In this document: positions 15,841 through 24,705 of the stretch, one piece after another | Numbering within the stretch: the stretch's first letter is position 1 | How the letters are laid out: each line of letters begins with the position of its first letter | Origin: Aurantimonas endophytica | Lineage (GTDB): Bacteria > Pseudomonadota > Alphaproteobacteria > Rhizobiales > Rhizobiaceae | DNA length: 64,000 nucleotides | Assembly: GCF_014196845.1 (NCBI RefSeq) | Contig: NZ_JACIEM010000007.1 | Span: 1-64,000, forward strand | Reading direction: 5' to 3' | The notes under the pieces: model-generated | Seen by the model: only the letters and a program-made list of their open reading frames with translations | Databases searched by the model: none | Told to the model about the DNA's origin: nothing | Made by a program: the position numbers and the translations under genes

Positions 15841-17274
15841 GTGAAGACGCGTCCCTCCCGTCGATTACGTTTGCTTACCGGGATTTGCGTCGCCGCCTCC
15901 CTCCTCGTCGCCGCGCCGGCTTCCGCGCAGCCGACGCCGGCCCAGCCGGCCGCCGATGCGGACGCGCCGCGCGAGGCCGGCATGGCCTCGATCGTCGTCG
16001 ACGTCGCCTCCGGGAAGGTCCTGTCGCAGGAGCACGCCACGGAGCGGCGCTATCCCGCCTCCACCACCAAGCTGATGACGGCCTATCTGGCCCTCAAGGC
16101 GGTGGAGAGCGGCGAGTTCGGTCTCGACAGCCCGGTGATCATGACACGCGAGGCTGCGGCGGAGGCACCCAGCAAGATGGGCTTCGAGCCCGGATCCGTG
16201 ATGCGGCTGGATGTCGCCCTGCGGATGATGCTGGTGAAGTCGGCGAACGACGTCGCCCATGCGATCGGCCAGGTTCTCGCCAACGGCTCGCAGGAGGATT
16301 TCGTCGCGATGATGAATGCGGAGGCGCTGCGGCTCGGCATGAAGGACACGCGCTTCATCAACGCCAACGGTCTGCCGGGGGACGGTCAGTATTCCAGCGC
16401 CAAGGACCTGGCGATGCTCGGCCTGGCGATCCGCCGGGATTTCCCGGCCTTCACCGACTATTTCGGCACCGAGGCGATTGCCGCCGGTAACGCCATCATG
16501 AAGAACGGCAACAAGCTGCTCGGCCGCTTCGACGGCGCAGAGGGCATGAAGACCGGCTATATCTGCGCGTCGGGCTTCAACCTCGTCTCCTCGGCCACGC
16601 GTGACGGGCGCACGCTGGTCGCGGTGGTCATCGGCGCCAACGGCACGATCCCGCGCGAGCGCCGGTCGGCCGAGATACTCGAGGCCGGCTTCAAGGCGGA
16701 TCTCGCCGCGATCGACACGACGCTCGACGAGCTGCCGGTCTCGGCCGGCGAGCCCGTCGACATTAGCGACTATATCTGTTCCGCCAAGGGCCGAACCGAC
16801 CGCGCCAACGAGCGGCAGGCCGACGCGGATCGAGATGAGGTCTACGGCTCTCCCTATCTGCATGAGCTGAATCGCCCCGAGATCGTCGTGCCGGTCAGCC
16901 TTGGCGGTGCGGCCGGCAACGACATCGTCGAGGCGGGCGTGTCGGTGATCGACGCCTATGGCATCCCGATCCCGACCTGGCGCCCGGACCCGCCGACCGC
17001 CGTCCTCGCCCTCACGCCTGAAGATGTCGGCGTGTCGCAGGGCACCGGTGTGCTGACGGAAGGTGAGGATCCGGTCGAGACAAGCGCCGCCGTGCGGGCG
17101 AACGTGCTGGGATCGCTGTCGGATTCGGCGGACGAAGGCTCGGAGAACCCCGCCCGCTCCGGCGACCTCGCAGGGACTGACGGCAAAACCCCGCGGATCG
17201 GCAGCAGCTTCGACGATGCGCCGCTGCGCCCCGGAGCCGATGTCCCGATTCCCGGCGAGCGGGCCGCCAATTGA
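15841..17274 (+). CDS. D-alanyl-D-alanine carboxypeptidase (DacF-type low-MW PBP)
   Basis: About 477 residues from GTG 15841 (AAGGA 8 nt upstream; GTG 15826 is an alternative). Signal peptide: LRLLTGICVAASLLVAAPAS, cleaved near ASAQ. Serine-PBP motifs in order: STTKLMTAYLAL (SxxK), VKSANDVAHAIG (SxN), MKTGYICASGFNL (KTG). This is the S11 peptidase family, which trims the terminal D-Ala from peptidoglycan stem peptides. The C-terminal 200 residues are longer than in Escherichia coli DacA. They are Ala/Pro/Asp-rich, low-complexity, and of unknown role. The next gene begins 10 bp downstream on the same strand. Confidence 0.9.
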   Translation: MKTRPSRRLRLLTGICVAASLLVAAPASAQPTPAQPAADADAPREAGMASIVVDVASGKVLSQEHATERRYPASTTKLMTAYLALKAVESGEFGLDSPVIMTREAAAEAPSKMGFEPGSVMRLDVALRMMLVKSANDVAHAIGQVLANGSQEDFVAMMNAEALRLGMKDTRFINANGLPGDGQYSSAKDLAMLGLAIRRDFPAFTDYFGTEAIAAGNAIMKNGNKLLGRFDGAEGMKTGYICASGFNLVSSATRDGRTLVAVVIGANGTIPRERRSAEILEAGFKADLAAIDTTLDELPVSAGEPVDISDYICSAKGRTDRANERQADADRDEVYGSPYLHELNRPEIVVPVSLGGAAGNDIVEAGVSVIDAYGIPIPTWRPDPPTAVLALTPEDVGVSQGTGVLTEGEDPVETSAAVRANVLGSLSDSADEGSENPARSGDLAGTDGKTPRIGSSFDDAPLRPGADVPIPGERAAN

Positions 17275-17284
17275 CCGCGTCCCG

Positions 17285-18421
17285 ATGAACGGCGACCACG
17301 GCGCTGACGGCGCCCCCATCCGTCTCACCGTCCTGACCGGCTTCCTCGGCGCAGGCAAGACCAGCCTGCTCAACCGCCTGCTGAGCCAGACGCTCGTCGC
17401 CAATCTCGCCGTCGTGGTCAACGAGTTCGGCGCTGTCGGGCTCGACCAGCTGCTGATCGAGACGGCCTCCAGCGACGGCGTCATCGACGTGTCGGAAGGC
17501 TGCGTCTGCTGCACGGTGCGCGGCGCGCTCGTCGACACGCTGGTGATGCTCGCCACGTGGTCGCGGCCAGCGGGTGCGCCGCCGCTCGAGCGGGTCATCG
17601 TCGAGACGACCGGCCTTGCCGATCCGACGCCGATCCTCGCCTCGCTGATGACGCATCCGTTTCTCTGCGAGGCCTATGCGCTCGACGGGGTCGTGACGGT
17701 GGTCGACCATCTCGCCGGTGCCGCAAACCTTGCCGAGCGCCCGGAGGCGCGGCGCCAGGTGGCGGTGGCCGACCGCATCGTCCTCACCAAGGGCGACGTC
17801 GTGACCGATGCCGGGCAGGGTCCGCTGCTCGCGGCGATCGCAGCGCTCAATCCGGGCGTCCGCCACGTCGACGCGCGAGACGGGGAGGGGCTGGCGCAGC
17901 GGCTCTTCGGGTGCGGCGTGGTCGATCCCGCCACCGGCAAGGCCGATCCCGCCCGGTGGCTTGGATCAGGCGCGTCGGGCCATGGAGGGCATAACAGTCA
18001 CGATCATACGCACGATCATGCCGCCCGCGATCACTCCGCCCATGGCGCAATCCGGTCCTTCGCCATCGTCCAGGCCGAGCCCGTCGCATGGGAGGCGGTC
18101 GTGGCATTCCTCGATCTCATGACCGCCACCCAGGGCGAGCGCATCCTGCGCATGAAGGCGATCGTGCATGTGCAAGAAAGCCCGACCCGGCCGGTCGTGC
18201 TGCACGGTGTCCGCAGCTACCAGCATCCGCCCGCGCAGCTCGCCGGCTGGCCCGCCGGCATGGCGCCCGAAACCCGCATCGTGCTGATCGGCGATCATCT
18301 CGACGAGACCTATGCGCGCGACCTCTTCGCGGCCTTCACCGGCGGCCTGCGCAGCGACGCGCCGGATCGCGCGGCAGTCGAAGCGAACCCGCTCGCGGTG
18401 CCCGGCCACTCGTTCGGGTGA
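17285..18421 (+). CDS. CobW/COG0523-family GTPase
   Basis: 378 residues from ATG 17285. P-loop TGFLGAGKTSLLN (about 17-29), metal-binding CxCC motif SEGCVCCTVRGALV, the Walker B-like VIVETTGLADPTPIL, and the guanine-specificity LTKGD. A histidine-rich loop (roughly residues 233-255, alternating His with Gly/Ser/Asp) is typical of zinc metallochaperone members. The CobW C-terminal domain follows (GERILRMKAIVHVQESPTRP). Such proteins deliver zinc or another metal to client enzymes, sometimes under zinc limitation. The neighbouring PBP and DUF924 genes give no clear client. Ordinary codon use. Confidence 0.9.
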   Translation: MNGDHGADGAPIRLTVLTGFLGAGKTSLLNRLLSQTLVANLAVVVNEFGAVGLDQLLIETASSDGVIDVSEGCVCCTVRGALVDTLVMLATWSRPAGAPPLERVIVETTGLADPTPILASLMTHPFLCEAYALDGVVTVVDHLAGAANLAERPEARRQVAVADRIVLTKGDVVTDAGQGPLLAAIAALNPGVRHVDARDGEGLAQRLFGCGVVDPATGKADPARWLGSGASGHGGHNSHDHTHDHAARDHSAHGAIRSFAIVQAEPVAWEAVVAFLDLMTATQGERILRMKAIVHVQESPTRPVVLHGVRSYQHPPAQLAGWPAGMAPETRIVLIGDHLDETYARDLFAAFTGGLRSDAPDRAAVEANPLAVPGHSFG

Positions 18422-18518
18422 GCGGGCGCTGCAGCCCTACAAGGCTGCGCGGGGTAACCCTATGTAGCTGCCGCGCGCGGCACGCCAGCCAGCGCCTTGC
18501 ACAGCCGACGGTATTTCC

Positions 18519-19070
18519 ATGTCAAACTACGCGATAGATCCCCAGACCATCGTCGATTTCTGGCGTGAGGCCGGCCCGGAACGCTGGTTCAGCAAGGACG
18601 ACGCGTTCGACGAGGAGATCAGCGGCCGGTTCGGCGACATATACGAGCGGGCAGCGCGCGGCGAACTCGAGGCGTGGCGGGAGGATGCGACCGGTGCGCT
18701 GGCCCTTGTCATCCTGCTCGACCAGTTCCCGCGCAACATGTTTCGCGACTCGCCGCGGGCCTACGCCACCGACGAGAAGGCGCTGGCGATCGCCCGCGAG
18801 GCGCTGGCTCGGGGCGACGCGCATACGGTCGGCGACGATCTGAACCAGTTCCTCGCCGTGCCGCTGATGCATGCCGAGGACCTCGCGGCCCAGGAAGAAT
18901 GCGTCCGTTGGATGGGCGAGATCGGCGATGAGAACAACCTCGCCTATGCGAAGGATCACCGCGACATCATCGCCCGGTTCGGCCGCTTTCCCCACCGCAA
19001 TCCCGTCCTCGGCCGGGAGACGACGCCGCAGGAGCAGGCATTCCTGGACGAGGGCGGGTTCGCCGGCTGA
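18519..19070 (+). CDS. DUF924-family protein
   Basis: 183 residues. Family pattern: IDPQTIVDFWREAGPERWFS at the start, then GALALVILLDQFPRNMFRDSPRAYATDEKA, VPLMHAEDLAAQEECVRWM, and KDHRDIIARFGRFPHRNPVLGRETTPQE. The protein is all-helical, TPR-like, and widespread in Proteobacteria, with no established function. ATG 18519. The preceding 97 bp after the CobW gene lack an obvious terminator. Confidence 0.9.
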   Translation: MSNYAIDPQTIVDFWREAGPERWFSKDDAFDEEISGRFGDIYERAARGELEAWREDATGALALVILLDQFPRNMFRDSPRAYATDEKALAIAREALARGDAHTVGDDLNQFLAVPLMHAEDLAAQEECVRWMGEIGDENNLAYAKDHRDIIARFGRFPHRNPVLGRETTPQEQAFLDEGGFAG

Positions 19071-19198
19071 CGGATAGAGACGATCCGAGCGAAGGTGGCG
19101 GCATTTTCTTAAGGCTCTGGCGCTAGTCTGCGCGACGCTTCCGACGAACCTTCGTCCGCGGTGCCGAGATCCGTATCCTTCACGTGAAGAGTTGAGTC

Positions 19199-20476
19199 AT
19201 GGCAGCCGAGCCGCTTATCGAGACGGCGCCCCTTCCGCCGAGCGCCGTCATGGCGTCGCTGCAACGACCGGAAGAGAAGAGCCCGCCAGAGATCGACCTC
19301 GCCGTCAGCCATCAGGGCGCTGCCCGTCGCTTTTCCGTCTATGCACCGATGGCGGCCTTCGACTTGATCGCCGAGCTGCGGCATCTGTCGCGCCGGGCGA
19401 TCGAGGGGAACGTCTTCTTCGATCCGCGCTTTCTCGTCCCGGCCATGCCGCGCCTCGACGAGCGGCGGGTCCGCCTGATGGTGATCCGAGACGAGGACGA
19501 GGCGCGAAGCCGACTGCGGCTGCTGATGCCGTTCTCGGTCGAGCGGGCCGGCCTGATCGGTGGCCCGGAGACCATCCGCGCCTGGACGCATCCGTTCGGG
19601 CCGCTGGGCACGCTGCCGCTCGATGGCGACGACCCGGCGGGCACGCTGACCAGCCTGCTCGAGACGCTCACGCGCCGGGAATTGAAGCTTCCCCGCATCC
19701 TGGTCCTGCCGGATTTGCGCATCGACGGGCCGATGGCGAGGACGCTGGTCGCCGTGGCGGATCGGCTCGGGCTGCCGGTCGAGGAAATCAACGCCTTCAC
19801 CCGGGCTTCGCTGACCAAGGCCGGACCCGCGAGCTTTTTCCGCCAGAAGCCGATCTCGGATCGGCGTCGCCGCGAACTGGCGCGCCAGCGCCGTCTGCTG
19901 GAGCGACAGGGGACGGTCCGCTTCGAGGTGGCCCGGGACCCGGAGGGGGTTCGGCTGGCCTTCGAGGACTTCCTGGCGCTGGAAGCCAGCGGCTGGAAGG
20001 GGCGCGAGCGCAGCGCCCTGACGATGGACCGCTACCGCTCGGCCTTTGCACGCGAATCCGTCAACGCCCTCGCCGAGGACGGAAGGGCGCGGGTCTTTAC
20101 GCTGCGGCTCGACGGGCAGGCGATTGCCAGCCTCGTCGCCTTCATCGACCGGGGCGAGGCCTATGCCTGGAAGAGCGCCTATGACGAGGCCTATTCGCAG
20201 GCCTCACCCGGCCAGCAGCTGGTCGCCGAGGCGACGCGGTCGTTGGTCGCCGACCCCGCGGTCAAGCGTGCCGATTCCTGCGCCATGCCGGACCATTTCG
20301 TGATGAACCGGTTCTGGAAGGACCGCATCGCCATCGCCACGCTGGTGGTCGGTCTCGACAAGGACAGCGGCAAGTCCGTGGCGAAGGTTGCGAAGGGCCT
20401 TGTCGCCGCGCGGAAATCCCGCAACGTCCTGCGGCTGATGCGCGAAAGGCTGGGGTCGCTGCTGGCCTTGCGCTGA
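19199..20476 (+). CDS. CelD/BcsL-type GNAT acetyltransferase
   Basis: 425 residues. The C-terminal half fits the Acetyltransf_6 (CelD/BcsL) GNAT fold: RQKPISDRRRRELARQRRLL, then a long FEVARDPEGVRLAFEDFLAL segment, ASGWKGRERSAL, and LRLDGQAIASLVAFIDRGEA followed by AYAWKSAYDEAYSQASPGQQ (acyl-CoA loop region). The N-terminal domain (AAFDLIAELRHLSRRAIEGN) is the degenerate first GNAT-like domain usual for this group. Such proteins are linked to exopolysaccharide or cellulose modification, but no polysaccharide genes are adjacent. It converges with the acyl-CoA synthetase gene, with a 12-bp gap. Confidence 0.82.
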   Translation: MAAEPLIETAPLPPSAVMASLQRPEEKSPPEIDLAVSHQGAARRFSVYAPMAAFDLIAELRHLSRRAIEGNVFFDPRFLVPAMPRLDERRVRLMVIRDEDEARSRLRLLMPFSVERAGLIGGPETIRAWTHPFGPLGTLPLDGDDPAGTLTSLLETLTRRELKLPRILVLPDLRIDGPMARTLVAVADRLGLPVEEINAFTRASLTKAGPASFFRQKPISDRRRRELARQRRLLERQGTVRFEVARDPEGVRLAFEDFLALEASGWKGRERSALTMDRYRSAFARESVNALAEDGRARVFTLRLDGQAIASLVAFIDRGEAYAWKSAYDEAYSQASPGQQLVAEATRSLVADPAVKRADSCAMPDHFVMNRFWKDRIAIATLVVGLDKDSGKSVAKVAKGLVAARKSRNVLRLMRERLGSLLALR

Positions 20477-20488
20477 GCGCATGCCGGC

Positions 20489-22180
20489 TCAATCCAGCGC
20501 GGCCGCCTCTGCTTCGGCGAGGGCCCGGTTGCGGAATTCCCGCCGGATGATCTTGCCGCTGGTGGTCAGCGGCATCTCCGAGACGAAGGCCACCTCGCGC
20601 GGATATTCATGCGCCGACAGGCGCTGGCGTACGAATAGCTGGATCGCCGCGGCCAGCTTCTCGTCCGCGACGACGCCGTCGGCCGGCACGACATAGGCCT
20701 TGACGATCTCGGTGCGCAGCCTGTCCGGCTTGCCGACAACCGCTGCCAGCTTCACCGCGGGATGGGCGAGCAGGCAGTCCTCCACCTCGCCGGGGCCGAT
20801 GCGGTAGCCGGCCGAGGTGATCACGTCGTCGTCGCGGCCGACGAAGCGGACATAGCCATCCGCGTCCATCACGCCCTGATCGCCGGTGAGCAGCCAGCCG
20901 TCCGGAACCTTGCGCCGCGACGCCTCCGGATCCTGCCAGTAGCCGAGGAACATCACCGGATCGGGTGCTGCCACGGCAATCGTCCCGGTCTCGCCGGGCG
21001 CCAGCTCCCGCCCGTCCTCGCCGAGGATCGCGACATGGTGGCCCGGCACCGCCTTGCCGATCGCGCCGGCGCGCGAGACGCCGTAGCGGGCCGAGGATCC
21101 GAGAACCATGTTGCACTCGGTCTGGCCGTAGAACTCGTTGACGGTAAGGCCCAGTTCCGTGGCCGCCCAGTGGAACGTGTCGCGTGGCAGCGTCTCGCCG
21201 GCCGAGCCGATCGTGCGCAGCGCAAGCCCGGCAATGGCATCCGGCGTCGCCGCGGCCTTCAGCATGCGCAGGGCGGTCGCCGGCAGGAAGGCGTTGCGGA
21301 CGCGCTGCCGCGCCATCAGCTCGAATGCTTCCCCGGCGTCGAAGCGTCCCCCGGAAAACACCACCGGCACGCCGAAATACAGCGACGGCAGCAGCGCGTT
21401 CAGGAGCCCGCCGGCCCAGGCCCAGTCCGACGGGGTCCAGAGGCGATCGCCGGCCACGGGGAAGCCTTCGTGGTGGAAGCGCATGCCCGGCAGGTGGCCG
21501 ATGAGCACGCGGTGGCCGTGCAGCGCGCCCTTGGGCGGCCCGGTCGTGCCTGAGGTGAAGATGATCATCGCCGGGTCGTCCGGCCGGGTCGCCGCCGGCT
21601 CGGCTCCGTCCCCCTCGCGCACCAGCTGCGCGAAGTCGAGGAGCCCCGGCTCGGGCGCCTCGACCCCGACGATCTGGTCGAGTTCCGGCAGATCCGCGGT
21701 GACGGCGCGTAGCGTAACGAGGCTGGCTGCGTCGACGACGGCCACGCGGGCGCCCGCCGCCTTGAGGCGGAAACCGAGTGCGTCCGGGCCGAAACGCTGC
21801 GACAGCGGCACGGCGATCGCGCCCATCCGGTAGACCGCCAGATGCGCGACGGCGGCTTCGAAGCCCTGTGGCAGCACGATCGCGATGCGGTCGCCGCGCC
21901 GGATGCCGTGGCGGGCAAGGCCGGCGGCGAGCCCGCGGGAGCGGCGTGCCAGCTCGCCATAGGTCAGCGTCCGCGGCGGGGCGTCGCCGCGGTCCTCGAT
22001 CAGGCAGACCCTGTCCGGCTCGCGCGCGGCCCAGTCGTCGGCGCAGGAAGCGGCGAGGTTGAACCGCTCCGGCAGCCGCCAGGCAAAGCCGGCCCGCAGC
22101 GCCTCGTAGGAACCGGCGGGCAGCGCCACGTCGTTCCAGGGCGTGGCAGCAAAAGCCCCGCTGGCGAGATGCTGGGTCAT
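20489..22180 (-). CDS. Acyl-CoA synthetase (AMP-forming, medium-chain/acetate type)
   Basis: 563 residues of the ANL superfamily. Motifs: P-loop MIIFTSGTTGPPKGALHGHR (about 198-217), the TPSDWAWAGGLLNALLP stretch typical of medium-chain acyl-CoA synthetases, NEFYGQTECNMVLGSS (A5 motif), GYWQDPEASRRKVPDGWLLTGDQG with VRFVGRDDDVITSAGYRIGP, and the catalytic lysine in LTTSGKIIRREFRN. It activates a carboxylic acid to acyl-AMP, then to acyl-CoA. Chain length cannot be fixed. It is divergent from clpS, with a 235-bp intergenic region between them. Confidence 0.9.
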   Translation of the reverse strand: MTQHLASGAFAATPWNDVALPAGSYEALRAGFAWRLPERFNLAASCADDWAAREPDRVCLIEDRGDAPPRTLTYGELARRSRGLAAGLARHGIRRGDRIAIVLPQGFEAAVAHLAVYRMGAIAVPLSQRFGPDALGFRLKAAGARVAVVDAASLVTLRAVTADLPELDQIVGVEAPEPGLLDFAQLVREGDGAEPAATRPDDPAMIIFTSGTTGPPKGALHGHRVLIGHLPGMRFHHEGFPVAGDRLWTPSDWAWAGGLLNALLPSLYFGVPVVFSGGRFDAGEAFELMARQRVRNAFLPATALRMLKAAATPDAIAGLALRTIGSAGETLPRDTFHWAATELGLTVNEFYGQTECNMVLGSSARYGVSRAGAIGKAVPGHHVAILGEDGRELAPGETGTIAVAAPDPVMFLGYWQDPEASRRKVPDGWLLTGDQGVMDADGYVRFVGRDDDVITSAGYRIGPGEVEDCLLAHPAVKLAAVVGKPDRLRTEIVKAYVVPADGVVADEKLAAAIQLFVRQRLSAHEYPREVAFVSEMPLTTSGKIIRREFRNRALAEAEAAALD

Positions 22181-22415
22181 CGGATTGTTGCCATGGGTCG
22201 TTGTCCGTGCGCCGCACCGCCCGGCCGGGCAGGGCGGTCCTGCCGCCTTCTAGCATTTCCCTAGGCTGCGTCACCGCCGTTATCGCGGTGCACCACCCGC
22301 CTCCCCGGCACCACTCCAGCGCCCGTTCCGCCGATCGTGAACGACGGTGCGCTGACCTTCGGCGGCTTCGTGCTAGTTTGCCGGAGCGGCAGACACCAGC
22401 GGCAATGGCCCCGCC

Positions 22416-22721
22416 ATGAGCGATACCGGCACACGGCTCCGACCCCAGATCCTCCCCAAGGTGGCGCGGCCGCGTCTCCACAAGGTCATCCTGCTCAACG
22501 ACGACTTCACGCCGCGCGACTTCGTGGTGATGGTGCTGAAGGCCGAATTCCGGCTCGGCGCCGACCAGGCGCGCCGGGTGATGATCACCGCGCATCAAAA
22601 GGGCGCCTGCGTCGTCTCGGTCTATCCGCAAGACGTCGCCGAGACCAAGGCCACCCGCGCCACCGACGCCGGCCGTGCCAAGGGCCATCCGCTGACCTTC
22701 ACCACGGAACCGGAAGAGTAG
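22416..22721 (+). CDS. clpS: ATP-dependent Clp protease adaptor ClpS
   Basis: 101 residues. The core is RLHKVILLNDDFTPRDFVVM followed by VLKAEFRLGADQARRVMITA and HQKGACVVSVYPQDVAETKA. The NDD and Met/His residues that form the N-degron pocket are kept. It brings N-degron substrates to ClpAP. The absence of an adjacent clpA suggests this is the second copy (ClpS2) found in many Alphaproteobacteria, an inference. It is the last chromosomal gene before the integration junction 25 bp downstream. Confidence 0.92.
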   Translation: MSDTGTRLRPQILPKVARPRLHKVILLNDDFTPRDFVVMVLKAEFRLGADQARRVMITAHQKGACVVSVYPQDVAETKATRATDAGRAKGHPLTFTTEPEE

Positions 22722-22745
22722 GGGGCGCAGCCGCCAGGAATGGAA

Positions 22746-22798
22746 TGGTGCGGGTGGTCGGAATCGAACCGACACTCCTTGCGGAACCGGATTTTGAG
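22746..22798 (-). tRNA. Displaced 3' half of tRNA-Leu(CAA), attachment site
   Basis: On the minus strand this reads from the anticodon loop CTCAAAA through stem TCCGG, a leucine-type long variable arm, T arm GTCGGTTCGATTCCGAC and acceptor CACCCGC-ACCA with encoded CCA. There is no 5' half: the bases that should form the other side of the anticodon stem (expected CCGGA) are GGTCT. This is the signature of a tRNA 3' end displaced by integration of an element carrying its own copy. The integrase gene begins 178 bp further on. A functional tRNA-Leu(CAA) should be at the other island end, outside the window. Confidence 0.85.
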
Positions 22799-22928
22799 AG
22801 ACCGGATATGCCCTATCCTTTGTGTATCCGGCGGTATCCGTTTTCCCGATAACCGATTGTCAGCACTAGCTTTTTTCGGTTCTCAGATCACACATACCTA
22901 GCCGGACGTACGCTACGGTTGGCTTTCT

Positions 22929-22949
22929 AGGTGCACCTATGTTGCACCT
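22929..22949. promoter_or_regulatory. Inverted repeat upstream of integrase
   Basis: Perfect 7-bp arms AGGTGCA and TGCACCT separated by 7 bp. The left arm is part of a 10-bp palindrome AGGTGCACCT. It lies 28 bp before the integrase ATG, so it is a candidate operator or integrase/excisionase arm site. Confidence 0.45.
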
Positions 22950-22976
22950 GAAATCCGACCTCAACGGAGGTTAGGA

Positions 22977-24398
22977 ATGCCCAAAATCAAGCTCACAAAG
23001 ACCGCTGTCGACGCCGCAACCCCGCAGGAGCGCGATTACGAACTCCGGGATACGACGATACCTGGGTTCCTTGTCAAGGTCACCCCGACCGGCCGCAAGA
23101 TTTTCATGGTCGCCTATGTCGCCCATAACGGGCAGCGCCGAAAGCCCGCTATCGGCCGCTATGGCGAGATCACCGTCGAGCAGGCCCGAGGCATCGCCCA
23201 GGACTGGTTGGCCGAAGTTCGCCGCGGTGTCGATCCCAGCGCCGAGCGGGCTACGGCTCGGCAGGCGCCGACGGTGAAAGAACTCTTCGACCGATTCATC
23301 ACCGACTACTCGGAGAGCCGCAACAAGCCGTCCACCGTCCATTCGAACCGCGGCTACGGCAAGCGCTACATCATCCCGGTGCTCGGCCAACTGAAGGTGC
23401 CCGACGTCACCCGCGCCGACATCTCGAACCTGATGAAGAAGATGTCGAAGAAGCCAACGAACGCGAACCGCGTCCTCGCGGCCGTGCGGAAGATGTTCAA
23501 CATGGCCGAGGTCTGGGGCATGCGCCCCGATGGGTCCAACCCCTGCCGCCACGTCCCGAAGTACCCGGAACGGGGAAAGACCCGCCTGATCACCGACAGC
23601 GAGATGAAGAAGCTCTTTGCCTACCTCGCGCGGGCGGAGGCGGAAGGCCTTGAGCATCCCTTCATCCTCCTCGCGGTCCGGCTGCAGTTCGAATTCGCCG
23701 CGCGGATGTCCGAGATCCTCCAGCTCGAATGGTCGTGGGTCGATTATGACAACCGGCGCGTGGTCTGGCCCGACAGCAAGACCGGCGGCATGTCCAAACC
23801 GATGAGCGCCGAAGCGCAGCGGCTCTTCGAGACCGCACCGCTCCTCGAGGAATCGCCTTTCGTGTGCCCGTCCGTCTTCGATCTCAACCTGCCGATGTCG
23901 AAGCACACCTACTACCAGGGATGGCGGCGCATTCTTGAGCGTGCCGGGCTCCCGCATATTGGGACACATGGCATCCGGCATCGCTCGGCGACCGACATCG
24001 CCAACTCCGGCATTCCGGTGAAGGTCGGCATGGCGCTCACCGCCCACAAAACGGTGACCATGTTCATGAAGTACGTGCACACCGAGGACGATCCCGTGCG
24101 AGCTGCGGCGGAAGCGGTGAACCAGCGGCGGCAAGCGTTGCTTGGTGTTCACCCGGCGGGCCCGCCTCCCGTCGCGACGCCGGCGCCGGTTGTGGACGTG
24201 CCTTCGGTGGCGCCTGAAGTCGAGGCGATCGAGCCGGTGCTGACGGCGGCCGGCAAGCCCCTCGGCTACGACGACGGCCAGTATGCCTCGCGCACCAAGC
24301 TCGGAAACTATCGGCCGTTCCGTCATCGCTCCGGGGAAAACCGCGCCGTCCCTCCCGGCACCAAACGCGACGAGACAAAGGAGGCGAGCCATGCGTGA
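22977..24398 (+). CDS. Tyrosine-type site-specific integrase (DUF4102 arm-binding)
   Basis: 473 residues. N-terminal arm-binding domain (DUF4102): MPKIKLTKTAVDAATPQERD, ELRDTTIPGFLVKVTPTGRK. Core-binding domain about 100-180 (TVKELFDRFITDYSESRNKP). Catalytic domain: QFEFAARMSEILQLEWSWVD (first Arg), KTGGMSKPMS (Lys), GTHGIRHRSATDIANSGIPV (HxxR), and LTAHKTVTMFMKYVHTE (His and catalytic Tyr). It lies directly next to a displaced tRNA-Leu fragment, its probable target. The C-terminal 80 residues beyond the Tyr are Pro/Val-rich and longer than usual. It overlaps the excisionase-like gene by eight bases. Ribosome site GGAGG upstream. Confidence 0.93.
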   Translation: MPKIKLTKTAVDAATPQERDYELRDTTIPGFLVKVTPTGRKIFMVAYVAHNGQRRKPAIGRYGEITVEQARGIAQDWLAEVRRGVDPSAERATARQAPTVKELFDRFITDYSESRNKPSTVHSNRGYGKRYIIPVLGQLKVPDVTRADISNLMKKMSKKPTNANRVLAAVRKMFNMAEVWGMRPDGSNPCRHVPKYPERGKTRLITDSEMKKLFAYLARAEAEGLEHPFILLAVRLQFEFAARMSEILQLEWSWVDYDNRRVVWPDSKTGGMSKPMSAEAQRLFETAPLLEESPFVCPSVFDLNLPMSKHTYYQGWRRILERAGLPHIGTHGIRHRSATDIANSGIPVKVGMALTAHKTVTMFMKYVHTEDDPVRAAAEAVNQRRQALLGVHPAGPPPVATPAPVVDVPSVAPEVEAIEPVLTAAGKPLGYDDGQYASRTKLGNYRPFRHRSGENRAVPPGTKRDETKEASHA

Positions 24399-24693
24399 GG
24401 ACGCCAACCAACAGCGCCGGTGGCCTACGGCGGACATCCTACGTCGCGCCAGGTTCGTCGATGACGCTGGGCCGATCCGCTTCGTCGATACCGAGGCGGC
24501 AGCCCGCTACCTCGCCCTCGAAGCGCATACGCTGGAGTGCTACCGCTCCCTTGGTGGCGGACCCATTTTCCACAAGTTCGGGAAATGGGTCCGCTACGCG
24601 GTCGATGATCTCGATGCATGGGCCGAGAGTTGCCGTCGCGCGACCACCGCATCGCCGGCCGCTCCGCGCGTCCTTCCCATTGACCCAACATAG
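24391..24693 (+). CDS. Excisionase-like helix-turn-helix protein
   Basis: 100 residues from ATG 24391, overlapping the integrase stop. The helix-turn-helix part FVDTEAAARYLALEAHTLEC followed by YRSLGGGPIFHKFGKWVRYA and VDDLDAWAESCRR is the standard HTH_17/excisionase module (AA-YL ... LE-YR ... GP-F-K-G--VRY---DLDAW). It likely acts as the recombination directionality factor or a regulator of the element. The coupled int-xis order fits an integrative element or genomic island. Confidence 0.8.
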   Translation: MREDANQQRRWPTADILRRARFVDDAGPIRFVDTEAAARYLALEAHTLECYRSLGGGPIFHKFGKWVRYAVDDLDAWAESCRRATTASPAAPRVLPIDPT

Positions 24694-24705
24694 CCCGGAG
24701 GCTAT

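Noticed and set aside
15865-17598. 577-aa open frame on the minus strand
   Set aside because: Antisense to the DacF-type PBP, which has all three serine-PBP motifs. Composition is typical of a shadow.
22337-22852. 171-aa frame ending VVGIEPTLLAEPDF
   Set aside because: The end is a translation of the tRNA-Leu fragment, a well-known false protein, and the start is out-of-frame clpS.
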